A stretch of DNA of 64,000 nucleotides from Mercenaria mercenaria (Eukaryota > Mollusca > Bivalvia > Venerida > Veneridae). The first letter of the stretch is position 1; every line of letters starts with the position of its first letter. The stretch spans positions 15,084,001 to 15,148,000 of the forward strand of contig NC_069368.1 in NCBI RefSeq assembly GCF_021730395.1, read 5' to 3'. This document shows, piece after piece, positions 11,175 to 24,845 of the stretch. The translations under genes were made by a program, and so were the position numbers. The notes below the pieces were generated by a model that was given only the letters and a program-made list of their open reading frames with translations, ran no database searches and was not told where the DNA came from.

Positions 11175-14100
11175 AATATCTCTTGGAGCAATATTGTTAC
11201 GGAACCGACGTCTCCAGTTATTATCAGGGATGGCACGGAAACGTTAGCTCTATAACGTTTATAGGGATAGGAATTACTTCGTATTTAGCATAATCACTTT
11301 TAGTGGATATGTGAATTTAGTGGTGTGCAACCTTTTAATAAGCCAATTTTATAATAAACACCAATGGCATAGATCTACTAGATCCTTTGACAGACGATGA
11401 TATATGCAACAGTTATATAGGTAACGGTTTATCACTGGGCCTTGTATAACACCATTGTATATGACTGTAATGGCTCTTTCAACTGATATATTACATGGAT
11501 GCTGTATTACCACTGACCACTTTTAATGGTCTATAACCTTGCACAAGAGCAGAATTATAACCACAGGAAATACACATTGAAACTTTATCAACTTTAATAA
11601 ATAGCAAAACTCTGTGTAGACCTAATATAAGAACAAATGATTACATTATATTTATGAACATTTGCTGAATAAATTCTTTATAAGAATCACGTCTTGTTCT
11701 CTTTTACGTAATGAACACTGATTTTATTTTGCCCTTGGTAGACTGAGATGATCAGTTTCAACGATCGCTATCGAGATGAACGCAAAGGAGATATACTTTC
11801 AACACCGAACTTCTGCATAAAGAGAGCGGCCGATTTCTAATAATATATTTGCTATAATACACACTGTTCTCTATATAATACTTGCGGGTGCGGAATTAAA
11901 GGTGCGGAATCAAGTCTGCGGATGTTTACACTGGAAGTCGTTGCTACGGAATATTTTTGGCTGCGGAGGCAGCGGATATAAACTCCATTAATAATAACTG
12001 TAATGTCTGCGGAGTATTGGTATGCGGAATTGATGCCTTTAATTTAACCTATGGGATCAACCCAACAAATCAGAAAGCCACCGACTGAGTTCGAACGCTA
12101 AATATATAGATAAATGCGTAGGGATTCCGTTCTTTCTAAGGGATGCGGACTATTTAGAAGATGCAGAGTCTGTGACCAATCACAAGAGAGTACGGATTAC
12201 TGTCAGCCAATCAGATACTCAGAAGTCACTGCGGACGTCACACACATCTAAAGTTGATGAATACACCGAAATCAAATGTTCCGTACCTTGATTTTCAATT
12301 CAAAACTATACGATTAATAGAGAAGCAATCAATATAGGAGTTACACAGTCAAGAGGGTGTCCATCTAGAGATCAGGATAGATATGTATTAGAGTTCTCGC
12401 ACCTTTATTTATTATTTGCACGGCTATGAAATCTACCGATAGAATTCTGTCATCTCCGTAGTCAAATTGTCAACACAAAAGATTATTCAGTTCATGTGTA
12501 AGTTTTAGGTATCTCCAGCGGTAATATTCATATTGGAAAGATACTTTGAATCCTGATAGTTATTCTCGATAATAGTTTGCTGCTGATTTCTACGCGAATG
12601 ACACAATATTGGTAAAAGTAACACATTTTCGCGGGTACATATTTCTGTAAAGTAGTTGTAAACATCAAGTGATTTTGCATTTGTGTCGGCCTCTATACTT
12701 CCAGACTATAACAATATTATATACTATGTTCAGAGATAGACAATATTTTCTACATGGATCACCTTGTTCAGAAATTTTATATTGTCTTGTATCGCATGTA
12801 ACCCAACAGCTCACGTTCTGTGTTACAAAAAATATCAAACTTCTTTTTCCAAATTATTTATCTCTTTATTTTAGTTATGTGTCTAACATACTTATTCTTT
12901 TTTTGAAGTGTGGTATTTTTAGTTTGACAGATCTTTCTTTTTTCATTTTGCAATTTTTGTTATATTTTTTTGTAGCTCTACACGTTTTATAAGATTTTCT
13001 ACACTCCGAACATTGGGAGAAAAGGTTAGACACACAATGATCATTAATATAATGACAGTGTTTTTTGACATTTTCTACAAAATAGAACCTAGATGGTAGA
13101 ATTACAAGTAATAGAAGACTAAATGTGTCGTTCCAAACAGAACTACCCCCATAAGCCTCTTCTATTTGTTCTGTACAGTGTATGGTAATATGTTTTTCAA
13201 AAAAGGGAAACGAATGGCTGTAAGACGTTAAATCATAAAGAAATACTTCACGTGATAGGGGAAGTCTTGAAACACTACTAGAGCAGTTTTGTTTTATTTG
13301 GTAGTACTTAACAACATAATGTCGAATATACTGGCGTATATTACCATGACACTGCGGAGATATTTTCGGCACGCAGATCTAGCAAACATACCCATGAAAC
13401 ACGAAAGCAAAGTCGAAGACCATTGGTTCGAATCACGCGGCCTACAGATGAGTCTAAACCATTTTCGGATCGACCTTGGGCATAAGAAGAAGAAAAAGAA
13501 CCAAAGCATTTCAAATTGTATATACAGTATCATGCGTCCTGCTACAACTAGAATTAATTAAGTTATACGGTCTATATTGTATTAAAACATTTACTTTACT
13601 ATATAGGGGACGTTTAAATGAAGCACTTAAATGCCAAAATATTTGTCAAATAACATACCAGCCACAGTGTTGAACATGTTTACCTGTTAATTACACACGT
13701 ACTTATCATTGAAATATTTCAACATACAGTAAAATAGAGGGCGATCCATATAAACGTTTTAATCGAGTTAACCCCTATTTACCTTTCAATTTAGGCATTT
13801 TCAACATTTAATATGTAATACTACACTAAAATTGTGTCATATGAGATCATTTGAAATGCGGTGTTGATTTAAAGTTTACAAAATCAGAGACGATAATTTT
13901 TTTCGTCGCCATTTTTAATGAATTTCATTGTGGAAAATTAATTTCCTTTTTAAGTCTACACTTTGAGGAAAAGCATTATATAGGCCCGAGGGAAGGAAGC
14001 GAAAACCAGCCTTGTTGTGTTAAGTGCCAGCTTAAAATGTCACTTTTTTCTGGTGCGATATTAATTGAATGTTTAACAATTTGCGCTCTTTACATTATTC

Positions 14101-14270
14101 TCATATTCATTTCTTATTACGAGCCATGAAAGTGCTAAATCATGTGTCATTAAACGACAGTGTACCAAGGGTTCAAACTTGAGATTTCTACTAAGGCCGA
14201 GTCGCCCAATTACAAATAATATTCAAATTTTCATTGTTACTGTGTCCACTAAAATGTGAACATAACAGGT
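11175..14270. other. Intergenic, no gene supported
   Basis: Reading frames of 107 residues (plus, 12669-12992) and 165 residues (minus, 13372-12875) overlap each other, are rich in F/Y/K/N and match nothing I know. Notable local points are the CCAAT/CRE cluster near 12176-12241 and a weak SINE-like end (GGTTCGAATCACG near 13425, followed by AAGAAGAAGAAAAAG). Confidence 0.5.
12176..12241. promoter_or_regulatory. Tandem CCAAT boxes plus CRE-like site
   Basis: GACCAATCAC (CCAAT at 12176-12180) and GCCAATCAGA (CCAAT at 12207-12211) lie 31 bp apart, followed by GACGTCAC at 12234-12241. NF-Y sites spaced near 31-35 bp with a CRE nearby are typical of some animal promoters. No gene start is visible next to it, so function is speculative. 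Confidence 0.25.
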
Positions 14271-14273
14271 TAT

Positions 14274-14438
14274 GGGCCTCCGTGGCCAAGTGAGTAAGGT
14301 CACTGACTTCAAATCCCATGTCTCTTACCGATGTGGGTTCGAGCGCTGCTCGGGGCGTTGAATTCTTCATATGAGGAAGCCACCCAGTAGGTTTGCGGAA
14401 GGTCGATGGTTCTGCCCAGGTGCCCGATCGTGATGAAA
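14274..14438 (+). mobile_element. tRNA-derived SINE, 3'-truncated copy
   Basis: Starts GGGCCTCCGTGGCCAAGTGAG (A-box region) with B box GTGGGTTCGAGCGC, then CTCGGGGCGTTGAATTCTTC, GGTTCTGCCCAGGTGCCCG and ATCGTGATGAAATAAT. It matches the fuller copy at 56197-56434 but lacks its last ~70 bp. It resembles the tRNA-derived SINEs described in bivalves. Confidence 0.75.
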
Positions 14439-16792
14439 TAATACATGTCCGTAAAACTTGTATTAAATAAATTTCATTCGTATATATACAGAAAATCGTT
14501 CGTCGGTAAGCAATACCGAATATCCATAAAAGTCATTACGCCTTCAAAATATTTACAAACAAGTTGCAGGAATGGAATATTTGACATAAAAAGATGATGC
14601 GTTTCTACTCCTCTTTGATGTATATATTCTTTCATTTGTATTAAATTCCGGCAAGCCATTCACAAGTTTGTATACTGTTTTACGCTAAAGGTGAAATTTT
14701 AAGACAGGAACTATTGCGTAACGTCAGACGACAATAATACTTATTTCGAAAATATGGAAGGATCATAAACTATAGGTTCAATACAGCATACATTTTACCG
14801 TTCTTGCTAATATGGAACAGAATTTTCAATATTGAACCCTCACGCTGGTAAAAGTTACGGCGAAAAACAAGTTACCATTGCATATGTTCAATATTTTATT
14901 GTAACAGCTAAACAGAATAAAATGTCATTAAAATACCGTTTTGCATCCTCACCGCAAAGAATTCTGTTTCTAATGAAATTCAAGAAAAAAGAAAATATAT
15001 CAATTCACAAGTGTTGCTGATCAAATATTTGTCCAATACTACAACACAATATTACAAAGCGTTTGACGCGCCATTTCGATTCCGAGAGCACGCGACAATT
15101 CCCGCCTATTTCAAGTGACAAAAAGCACCTCGCCTACAAATTATCTTTAATACAATAATACATTGATATAAAGAACTGTTAGCAAATGAGCAATATTTCA
15201 ATATTTGTTAAAATGTGTTATTTATTAGCCTCTTTTAGACTCCTTAATAGACTTCGAAATAATATACAAAGTTTATTTCATACCTTTCGAGTAGTTAACA
15301 AAGGTTGTTATTAACCGAGTGGACGTTTCTTTTTTATTCCGCAACAATTGCTAATTTTATATTTTGTAAAAGGTATTTGCACCCACTTCACTTTAATTAT
15401 GAAGTTGCAACTTTGGTCCCTATAATAAGTTACAAAAAAAGTCTTTTTTTCAAAGCCCATTGAAAAGAATGTTTTGAACGTAAAGCGTGAGCGACGTTAT
15501 ATTCTGGTATGATAGTCTTCAAACAGAAAAATTAAAAACATTTGTATTTCATTCTATTTACTGGGGTACACAATAAAGTTAAGATGTACATTTGTACAGC
15601 CATTGTCTTGCGGCATTTATTCAATTACTACACGTACATTTCACTCTTTGGCTTATATTAGTCAGGTTTGGACATGATTGTAACAGTTATAGAGGGCTGA
15701 ATAGGTCACTTTTGAGAAAGCGACTGAATTCCCAGAATGCTTCATTTAAATGGAACGGTGGATATCTGGCCATAGCTCAGGGATGTGTTTTGAAGACGGA
15801 CAAAATAAAATACCCAGTAATTAAAATTAGATAAAAGGTAGAGAGGGGACAGCAAATATTCTTATTTGAGCACTGACATCACCGTGCCACTTTGACTTGA
15901 TATCACTGAAATCTGGTATTGCATGTCGTCTTATGGTTAATATTTGAAAATCCTTACAGATTTAGTGTGATTCAGTGCGGAAAGGATAATTCATCTCCGC
16001 CTTTAGACCGTGACCTTGAACTGGCATAACCAAGGTTGTGTTTTGCACCTTGTTACACGATTAACATACTAGTATGTTAAAAAAGTCATTTTAGGGTGTA
16101 AGTAATCAAAACGTGGACACGAGTAATTGCTACTTTACTTTTAACCGACATGATCAAAAGTTGCGTTGTGCACATCGTCTCATTTTGGTGAACAATCTTG
16201 TCATGCACACCTTTTGGGCAATCGACAAGGTCATATAGTTGCTAATTATTATGCATTTTCATACTTTCCAAGTTCCCGTATCCTTTGAAACAACCGCCAA
16301 TCTGAAATTACCATGTCCAATATGAATCTTTCAAGTAGACAGTATGCCGAAATACGTGCAATCACAGGTATTCAGCTTGTTTGTTTGGTCAGTAACGACG
16401 ACACGTTACTCCAGAATGTGGCACCAAGTACCAAATTCGGCCGATTCGGGTAGTTATTACCAAAGTACTACGTACAATTAGTTGCAGCAAGATGTGTTTT
16501 AACCTGACTATAACCCATGTCTGTATATTTTTCACTTTTTACAGTTCAAATTCTCATTTTGACGTTTTGCTGTCAATAACTGAGTAAAATTCTTTCTCTT
16601 GCACTGGCTATAGTCTGTTAATTATACCCGAAAGGGAAGTTAAACAGTATTCGAAGACAGATAGGTATATTTGTGGCAAATCATTTTAAAATCCTTCCAG
16701 AGGTTACTTTACCTCTATTTCAAATTTACCTTTGATCACGCTTTGAACCGACATGGCAAAAATGGGCTAAGACTACTTCTTTGAGACAGATC

Positions 16793-16861
16793 GAAGGGGT
16801 CTATTGGTAATACTGTCAGACTACAAAGCCAGGGGTCATGAGTTCGAGCCCACGCTCCTTC
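16793..16861 (+). mobile_element. tRNA-like SINE head or tRNA relic
   Basis: 69 nt with a 7-bp acceptor-like pairing GAAGGGG/CTCCTTC (16793-16799 with 16855-16861), an A-box-like TATTGGTAATACTG and a B box GAGTTCGAGCCC. The T-stem does not pair, so it is not a working tRNA; a tRNA-derived SINE head is more likely. Confidence 0.4.
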
Positions 16862-18162
16862 AACTTGAATAACTAACATTGGGACAAGTATGGATGCTTT
16901 ACAACTGGCACGCTAATGAACAAAAGAAATTTCTGGAATTAAAGCGTCTTCCGTATCTTGCACTTTCCTTACAGCTTACAATACTAACTCCTTGCGGAAT
17001 CGCCAGTATGTGCTACTGGTGGCGACTACAAATAAGTTTCCAAAACAACTGTACTTATTTGTAATTTTGGGGACCCTCGCAAAGCATTCGATTGTATCAA
17101 TATAAGAAAACTATGGAAAAGTTAAGAAAACTATGGAAAAGACACACCATTTGAAATGCGATATGCTTATAGTGTATACCTGCATATTATTTATGACGAA
17201 TAAGTACATCGACACATACGAATTTCGAAACGTACTAACAGACGGACATGTGAAGCGATATCTCACCATAATCACCCATGTTAACGATTGTAGGAAAACA
17301 AACGGACAAATTTATCAAACACATTACATTACAAATGTACTTTATATTTAGTGTTTTGAAAATATTTAGAAATGTTAGTAAACAGTAGTACAACTTTCAA
17401 TCAAATGCATGCACACCGCATTTATTTTCAAACATGCTATACTCAACCGAGGCGCCTGGTGTAAATTATCTTAAATGAGCAGTCAATTCAATATATCAAA
17501 TTTGAAAATAATCAAAATACAGTTAATCGGTCAATTCATTGAACACAAAAGAAAATAATATCAAATCTATTTTCAAAAAGCTTTTTGTAAACATTAAGAC
17601 CGAAAACGCATCAAAGCCGCTTTTCATTGAGTATTTTATAAATTGGGTATGCCTTGAATGATGATTCAAATGTCAACAAAAAAGTGGCTACAGCCTTATT
17701 GTGAAGGCAGTAAGGCTTCAAAGTCTAGTTAAACAGTTATCTTTTGACATATTTTAATTAATTCGATTAAATCAGATTTATTTGTAAGGATTGTCCTTAA
17801 AGCTCGAGATCTCTGAAAAGGAGAAAAATAAAAGAACAGTTTATGTACACAAAGTCTCTACCCCGCCGACATTAATAACCCTATCACTTACTGTCGCACC
17901 GGCATTTCATGCCGTCGCTTCTGTCAGTAGACATAATTCAGCGCAAAACCCAGTGTGTTAAAACCCCAGCATGCGAGCACAATTCTTATATCGAACTTTG
18001 ATTAAGCTACATTCTAGACATGGTCGTCAAGCTGATTTGTTTTACCATGGAACTTGGTTCATGTGTCTGACTTTTATTTGACTATGAATGGACTGAATGT
18101 TATTCCGTAGTTCGTTGCTAGTCACACTGAATCATTTTTACCCCGTTAAGTTATACGGAACT

Positions 18163-18306
18163 GATCGGCAAGTTCCGTGCGATTACGTCGTATCCTCCGT
18201 GTGCAATTTCGGCACCCTCCGGTCATAGCAGTTAATTATTTTTCATAACAACTGGAGACTGCTGAAATTGCATACGTACTACGTAAACCAACGGAATTTG
18301 CCGAAC
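18163..18306. repeat. Imperfect inverted repeat (hairpin), arms ~50 bp
   Basis: The left arm CGGCAAGTTCCGT...ATTACGT...GTGCAATTTCGGCA (about 18163-18214) is the approximate complement of the right arm TGCTGAAATTGCAT...ACGTAAACC..ACGGAATTTGCCG (about 18260-18306). The loop is about 45 bp. Probably a small MITE; no TSD determined. Confidence 0.5.
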
Positions 18307-19948
18307 GCCATTACGGGACAGTTATCTAGGAAAACATGGCGGTTTAAAAAACCAACACAGCATCCTTGCAAAAGAAAACAACTCAGTGTCACTATCCGGC
18401 ATATCTAAAAAACATCCTGTATCTTGTCTTGTTGGAACAAAATCATTGATAATGACAAATAAAAACTTGAACAAAAATAAGCTACATAAACATGCTGTGA
18501 ATCCAATATAAAATTAGAAACTGAAACAGGCATTTTACAGATTTGTAAATAAGGACGTAATAAAATGTAACAAGTAACTCACCTTTATAAAACATAACTA
18601 AACAGCGTATGGAACTGTCTCTTGTGAATATAGGATTAATTGAATTATGCATTGCTTTCAAACCACACATCTACTCTAGAAAAGACAACGTCAGAATAGA
18701 AACTTCTTCAAGTTGTATATGGTGTTTAAATTTGTATGTCCTGATGAACAATACTATAGTAAACATCATTTTACTGGGTTTGGGTGTTTCCTCGGCTGAT
18801 ACTAATTATTTAAATATCTTTCTAGTAACATATATCACACAAAGGGTACATATTTGCAATAACTTTACTTCACATGAAATTTGTTCGGCTACAGCAAACT
18901 TAATGGCATCTGTAGTGGGTGTTTACCTCTTCTGTGTTTTCGTTTTTTTTCGTAAAATCAGATATTTTGAGCTTGTCGATTGCCTTCTTTATAACCCTTA
19001 ATTGATTCAGTTTCATTCAGTGACACATCTAATTGGCAAATACCACAATTACTGTAGAACTCAACAGCCAGTTCTTTCCCATTGGCCAACAGCGTTCAGC
19101 TCTTCTATCTCCCGCCTTCTTTTGTTGTCGAACAGCAGTTCGTCAAATCATTGACGATGAAATGTTTGTCATATTTTAATGACATACCGCAATATATTAA
19201 GATGTTTTTGTTAGCGAAGGAAGTCGACAAAATTTGATTTTATGACATTTGTACGACAGAATAATCGGATTTTCTGTGGACAGGGAATCGTAAAGATTAT
19301 TTCACTGATTAAGGGAACCCATTTTCGGCATATTGTTTTATCTGTCACGTAAATGAGCGTGGAATAGACGTCAAATTTAATCCAAGACGGCACGAAAAAA
19401 CGATTATAAACGGGAACCATTGAGGCAGATTAGACAAGAATTGTGTTTGCTTGATTAGAACATCATTTAGAATATTGTTTCGTTGCTTGATTTATGTTCT
19501 CAGGGATATACGAATGGAGAGATTGGTGCTTTTTCTTGGCATTAATTAATTCAGATTTATAGTTCTCCAGACACATTTTTTTGTCAAATTTATCAATCTT
19601 TCCTTGTTATATTGCCATAAAACATACATTGTGACATATATTTTGTTGAGTTAAGCTCTTCCAAAATTTCAAAAAGACAGAAAAGTTTATTTTGTGAGAT
19701 TAATCTAGACAACTGTTAATTCATTAGAGAAAAATACTCGTTATTTTGTAGATTTTCTAGATATAAGAATAGTCTAGAAATTATTTTGGATTTATTTTCC
19801 AATGATTGTTTTACAAAATTAACTGGGAGAAAAAAAGTTCAGTTGAAAGTTGAAAAAACGTGGGATCAGCGGCGCTTTGACGGAACGTAAAACTGTGGTG
19901 AACCAGCAGCAGATGTTAGACGTACAGATAGAAGTGTTTTGTAAATAA

Positions 19949-22900
19949 ATGGCTGCCAGTGTTGGGAACCAATTTCCGGCATTTCACAGTATTGACGCAT
20001 TGTTAGGCGGGCCGGAAGCCGCCATGTATGGACAACAATACATGAGACGGTTTCCTCTAGAAAGGAATGGATTGCTAGACAAGGCTTTAGATATAAAGCC
20101 ACACAAGGTGTTTGGACCTGGGTCTCAGCTGAATGGACAGAATGATGCCATACAGAAACACAAAAAGGACACAGGTAAAGTATTAGCTGTTTCAATTAAA
20201 GACAGTGTTTCAGTTATACCTTGCAGGTCTGAGTCATCTTATAATTAGGAGATGAATAATTTCAGTAAAATGATTCTGGTGCGTTATTCATACAATAAAA
20301 ATTACTGAAATATTTCGGGCTTTTTTCGATTGTGCGATTGGTGCGTTTAAGTCTTCTCGTGGTTTTGGTTGCGAAAATACTAGAAGAAGCTGGAATAAAA
20401 TGAATTAATGTCATTGTAACAAGCGCAAATATTTGATATTTTCGAAAATGTGCGTTGATGTTTAAATAAGAAATAATGTTGTTTTTTAATGTGTTATTAT
20501 ATTCCTTTGAATAAGTTGCTTAGAAATTTGGAGTTCATATGTTATTAGGGGTGCTCACATTTGCATTTCCATTCTGTAAAACTGAGCAGTTACATCCAAG
20601 TTGCGAAATATAGACATAATATCAAGAAAACATAGAAGGCAATAAGCTAATTAATATTTTGTTAAAATGTTGACACTATGTTTTGACAAACGCAATTTCA
20701 GTAAACGTAGCACAGAACCGGTTCAATCTACTGGGCTGTGGTTACAACGGAATACAGTTATTTTATGATAAGAAAAATTCTTTGTAACTTATATTTTTAT
20801 TTTACTTCATGTATATATCTGAGATAGCATTGGGACATCACGGTGCTGTCGTATTTAATATTTTTCGAACAGCTGCGAAATAAGAAGTGTTGCAATACCT
20901 ATAAATCATTTTTAAAAATATACCAACGTTCTGAAATATACGTCTCATATCCTTTTTTATTTCTTTAATTATAACTGTCTGTTAGCTATTAACCCTTATC
21001 ATGCTGGACACAAATTATTCTGCCTTTGCGACTAGTGTAGATGATGATCAGCCTGCACATCTATGCAGTCTGATCATGATCTGCACTGTTTGCCATTTTG
21101 GTAAGCACCCCTTTTAACAGTTAATGGTACTGTCCAAATTAAAAGATACATACTGCCTGGCTACCTGTCCCTTAGTAGAGAAGACTGTATTTTTGTTGCG
21201 TCATCTCTTTTTTTCAATATGCCGTAAATATTATTTTTAATTATTTTACCATTTCCTACAAAGTTTTAGTTAATTTTCCCACTGATTTTTTTCATGCAAG
21301 CATTTTGCTTTAAAACTAAACTATTTTAAAGGTCAAATGCGCGTTTTTAATGCAAGAGTCCACGTTCAGTTTCATTAGAAACATTTTACTTTTTGCACAT
21401 TTACCCTTCAAAATCAAAGGGCTTTAAATTTAGATATGAAAAGTAGCTCTATATGACAAATCTGTCATATATAAAATCACGTCTTTAACTGAGTTTCAAT
21501 CATAATAACATTTGAGTTCGAAAAATGGCTTCAGGGTTGAATTTGTATTCTATTCTTATTTGTTCTTTGTAGTGTTTGCTTAACCATTTGTCGCCCTTTG
21601 TACTTAAACAGTTGAAATATAATAATTTGAACAAAATATTATGAGTATTGATATAAAAGGCTTTGAGCATTAATTTAATTTCTATTGTATTCCTTTCAGA
21701 ACAAACTGAATATTAAAATGACCAGTCATAAGTTATTTTATTGTCCTCAGCCCTTGTGACATTCCTTGTGGAGATTAAATGTCAGCTTTTTCTTTTCAAG
21801 ATAATGTCATATTTTGAACTTCAAGGAAAGTTTTAACCATTCACTTGACAATGTACCATTTGGAAATATCTTGTACACCAGTTGTAAGATTTAGATATAT
21901 AAGCTATATACATTATAATTTTGCATAAGAAGGCAAAACCACAGGGATCATGTACCATTTCAGAATGACCAACATTGTTGCAGATGGTGGTTAGACAATG
22001 TCTCTGTATGGTGTTTTTAGGCGGACAAGGCTACTATATGATTTTTCTAAGGTGGACAAGGTCAATATTTGGTGCCTCTAAGGTGGACAAGGTCAATATA
22101 CGGTGTTTCTAAGAAGTGAACTGTATCAATACGGGGTACATAACGGCGTTTCTAAGAAGGGCAAGGTCACTATATATATATGAATATGTTAGTCACAATA
22201 TATCATAATAGAGGTTATAGCGATTGTATACTATGTTTTAAGAGTCGCGTTGTATGTTGTTTCTAGGAAATATAACGTCACATTGTACCTGGTGTGTCAA
22301 TATGACTGTTTCAAACTTTACCAGTAACGTTTCTATTCAAAGAAAAAGATTTGTTTCCAGAAATACGTGTCTTTCAAATAGAATTTTCGTTTGAAATGCG
22401 GTATGTATAATTATGCACGGCAGCATTCATTAAAAAATGAAAAAGTAGTTTGGAGTTTTCTAGATATAATTTGAAGAAAGATATGTGAATACAATAATCT
22501 GTTATCAGTCTGAAGTAAATAGAAGAATGTTCATAAATATTTTAAAACTAGAGTCCTCAAATTTTTACTGGACATTTCATATTTTACAGTTTGTCTTCTC
22601 CCTAAAATATTAAAAACAAGACAGTATATCTTACACCATAGTGTTGTCTTGTTTCAGTTTCCTTCGAATAGACATGTTTTTCTAAACGTTTTCTCATTTG
22701 ATAACGTCAACAAAACAATTAAAAATAACAAATAAAGGTATTACTTACCATGCTTTTTTCACAAATGCAAAACTACCAAATAAAGGCGAAATACCTAAAT
22801 CTTTTAAATATTGTTTGACTTTCTATAAATTGCTCATAGAACTTATCTCAGTACTAAACAAATTTGGCAAGAGTAGAAAGGTTAAGAGGTCAAAACAATA

Positions 22901-24804
22901 AGCAGAAAATGATCTAATTCTATACCACATATATTGACAATTTTCGTTCAAAATAAATTCCTAGATCCAGACTTTTGCAGCCTTTTAGAATGTGTAAAAA
23001 TTATGAAAGGCCATATAACTCATTTGAAAGAAAAAATGGTTAAAATTCTAGCTAAAATTGCAAAAATCATGAAAAATGTTGGGTTTTCCACCTTCAAAAT
23101 ATGACGAAAATACTTTTTTTATATCATTTTTCAGGTTTGATCTATTATTAAGCATTCCATCTGAAAAAAAATAAAAGAAATCCCTACCAGTTGTTTCTTT
23201 AACACAACTTTAATAACTTTAACTTTTAAAAGCGGCATATTAAAAAAGGTTTAAAATTTCGAACCAACAGTCTGTGTACATTTAAATAGAGAAATGAAAA
23301 GATTATGCTGTGTGTTTCCATAATGAGTATAAACGCGATGAAACAGAAATAGAAGTATATTTGGTCAAGATCAATTACTATCATTGCAAAAATGTTTGCC
23401 ACCCTTTGCCATGTCATATGACTTACATTAGAAACAACATGTGCCAAGTGTTAATAGCTATAGGATTAAGGTTTAGAAATGCGGAGTTTTAAGGGGTCCG
23501 AGAGTTTAACTGAATTTTTTTAGCGAGTTTATTTCAAATGGTGCTGTCTGGCTGATTTGAGTGTGAAGCAATCCATAAATTTTGAAAGAAAGCAATTTGA
23601 AAAGGATTAAAGCTTGATATTTGACGGTCTTAATTAAGTTTTGCGAGTGCAGTGAGCTGGTGGCCGTTGGAACTTCTACACTGTCTTTCTTGACTTATTC
23701 TACTTAACTGTAGTTAACAGATCAACATTACAAGTAAAAACATTTTAGCTGACATTTCAACCGAACCTGAATGTTTTTATGTTAAATTTGATTTTGTATA
23801 ACATAATATCATAATCATCTTGTTTGTATCAATTGTGTTTGTATTATTCGGGTACTACATAATTATTATTTTTTATTATCAGAGCATCAGAAATTGTTTT
23901 CAACATCTGCGAAGGACCAGGCTCAGAAGAAAAGGGAGAAAAGTAGTGTTGATAATGAAGAATCGGAAGCGCGTAAAAAGACCAGGCGAAACCGGACTAC
24001 TTTTACGACATATCAACTACATGAACTTGAGAGAGCGTTTGAAAAATCCCATTACCCAGATGTATACAGCCGCGAGGAGCTGGCGCTAAAAATAAATCTT
24101 CCAGAGGTTCGAGTTCAGGTATTGGTTTCGTACGTTACAATAATTCAGTTCCTTTTTTATTTTATAATTAAATCTTTGGGACATCATTTTCTGTACATTT
24201 TGAGTAATCTAATGATAACCATGAAAGACAGTTATTATAATATTTCTTCTTGCAAAAATAAAAATATTGAGATGTCACGTAATACATAATAAAAATATTT
24301 TGTTTTTAAAAAAAATGTTCCAATACATTTCTGTTGAGAAATAAGCATTTTACTCAATGTCAAAATTCCTCATACAATCAGCATGACTTAGACGAAATAC
24401 ATATGAAGTGCCACATCATTATTGATTCATAGTACCAAATTTCATTAACAACTTGGGACCTCATTTTGGACTACATTGCATTAACACTGAGGAGTCATTT
24501 CCTGTTTGGTGTAAATAGAATGTAGGGAGCTGCCTTGTTAAAGTGGCGTACCTCCAGATATGGCTCACAATATAACAAAAATTCTAAAACAGATAGCAAC
24601 ATCTATATAATATAAAAATCACAAGTAAGTACCATTATTGTTGATATCATCATTTTTAATAATATGCTGTGGGGATTTTTTTTTTGTGCAAAAAAGTAAT
24701 ATTTTGAAACAATCTTATAGATGAATTTACAGTGAAAACACATATATATTCAAACTATATTTTAATTAAGGCACTGAAAGAATAATGTATTATACTGATT
24801 TTCA

Positions 24805-24845
<41 letters not shown>

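Larger units (their letters stand above)
14439..19948. other. Intergenic region upstream of Rx, no gene supported
   Basis: Only short, unrecognised frames (the longest, 130 residues at 18609-19001 plus, has no domain). It contains a tRNA-like SINE head (16793-16861), an imperfect hairpin (18163-18306) and, within 900 bp of the Rx start, CCCATTGGCC near 19078 and TAATCC at 19378-19383, an Otx/bicoid-class core. Otx factors control Rax in vertebrates; a role here is inference. Confidence 0.45.

Noticed and set aside
12875-13372. 165-residue minus-strand frame
   Set aside because: No domain, Lys/Tyr/Phe-rich AT-driven composition, overlapped by a plus-strand frame; no splice or repeat logic supports it.
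13289-13561. Second SINE family near 13380-13505
   Set aside because: There is a B-box-like GGTTCGAATCACG and an AAG-rich tail, but no convincing A box or second copy, so only noted within the intergenic entry.
16793-16861. Functional tRNA gene
   Set aside because: Acceptor pairing and boxes exist but the T-stem does not pair and no sound anticodon arm is seen; a SINE head is more likely.
18609-19001. 130-residue plus-strand frame upstream of Rx
   Set aside because: Hydrophobic stretches but no recognisable family; typical of AT-rich chance frames.
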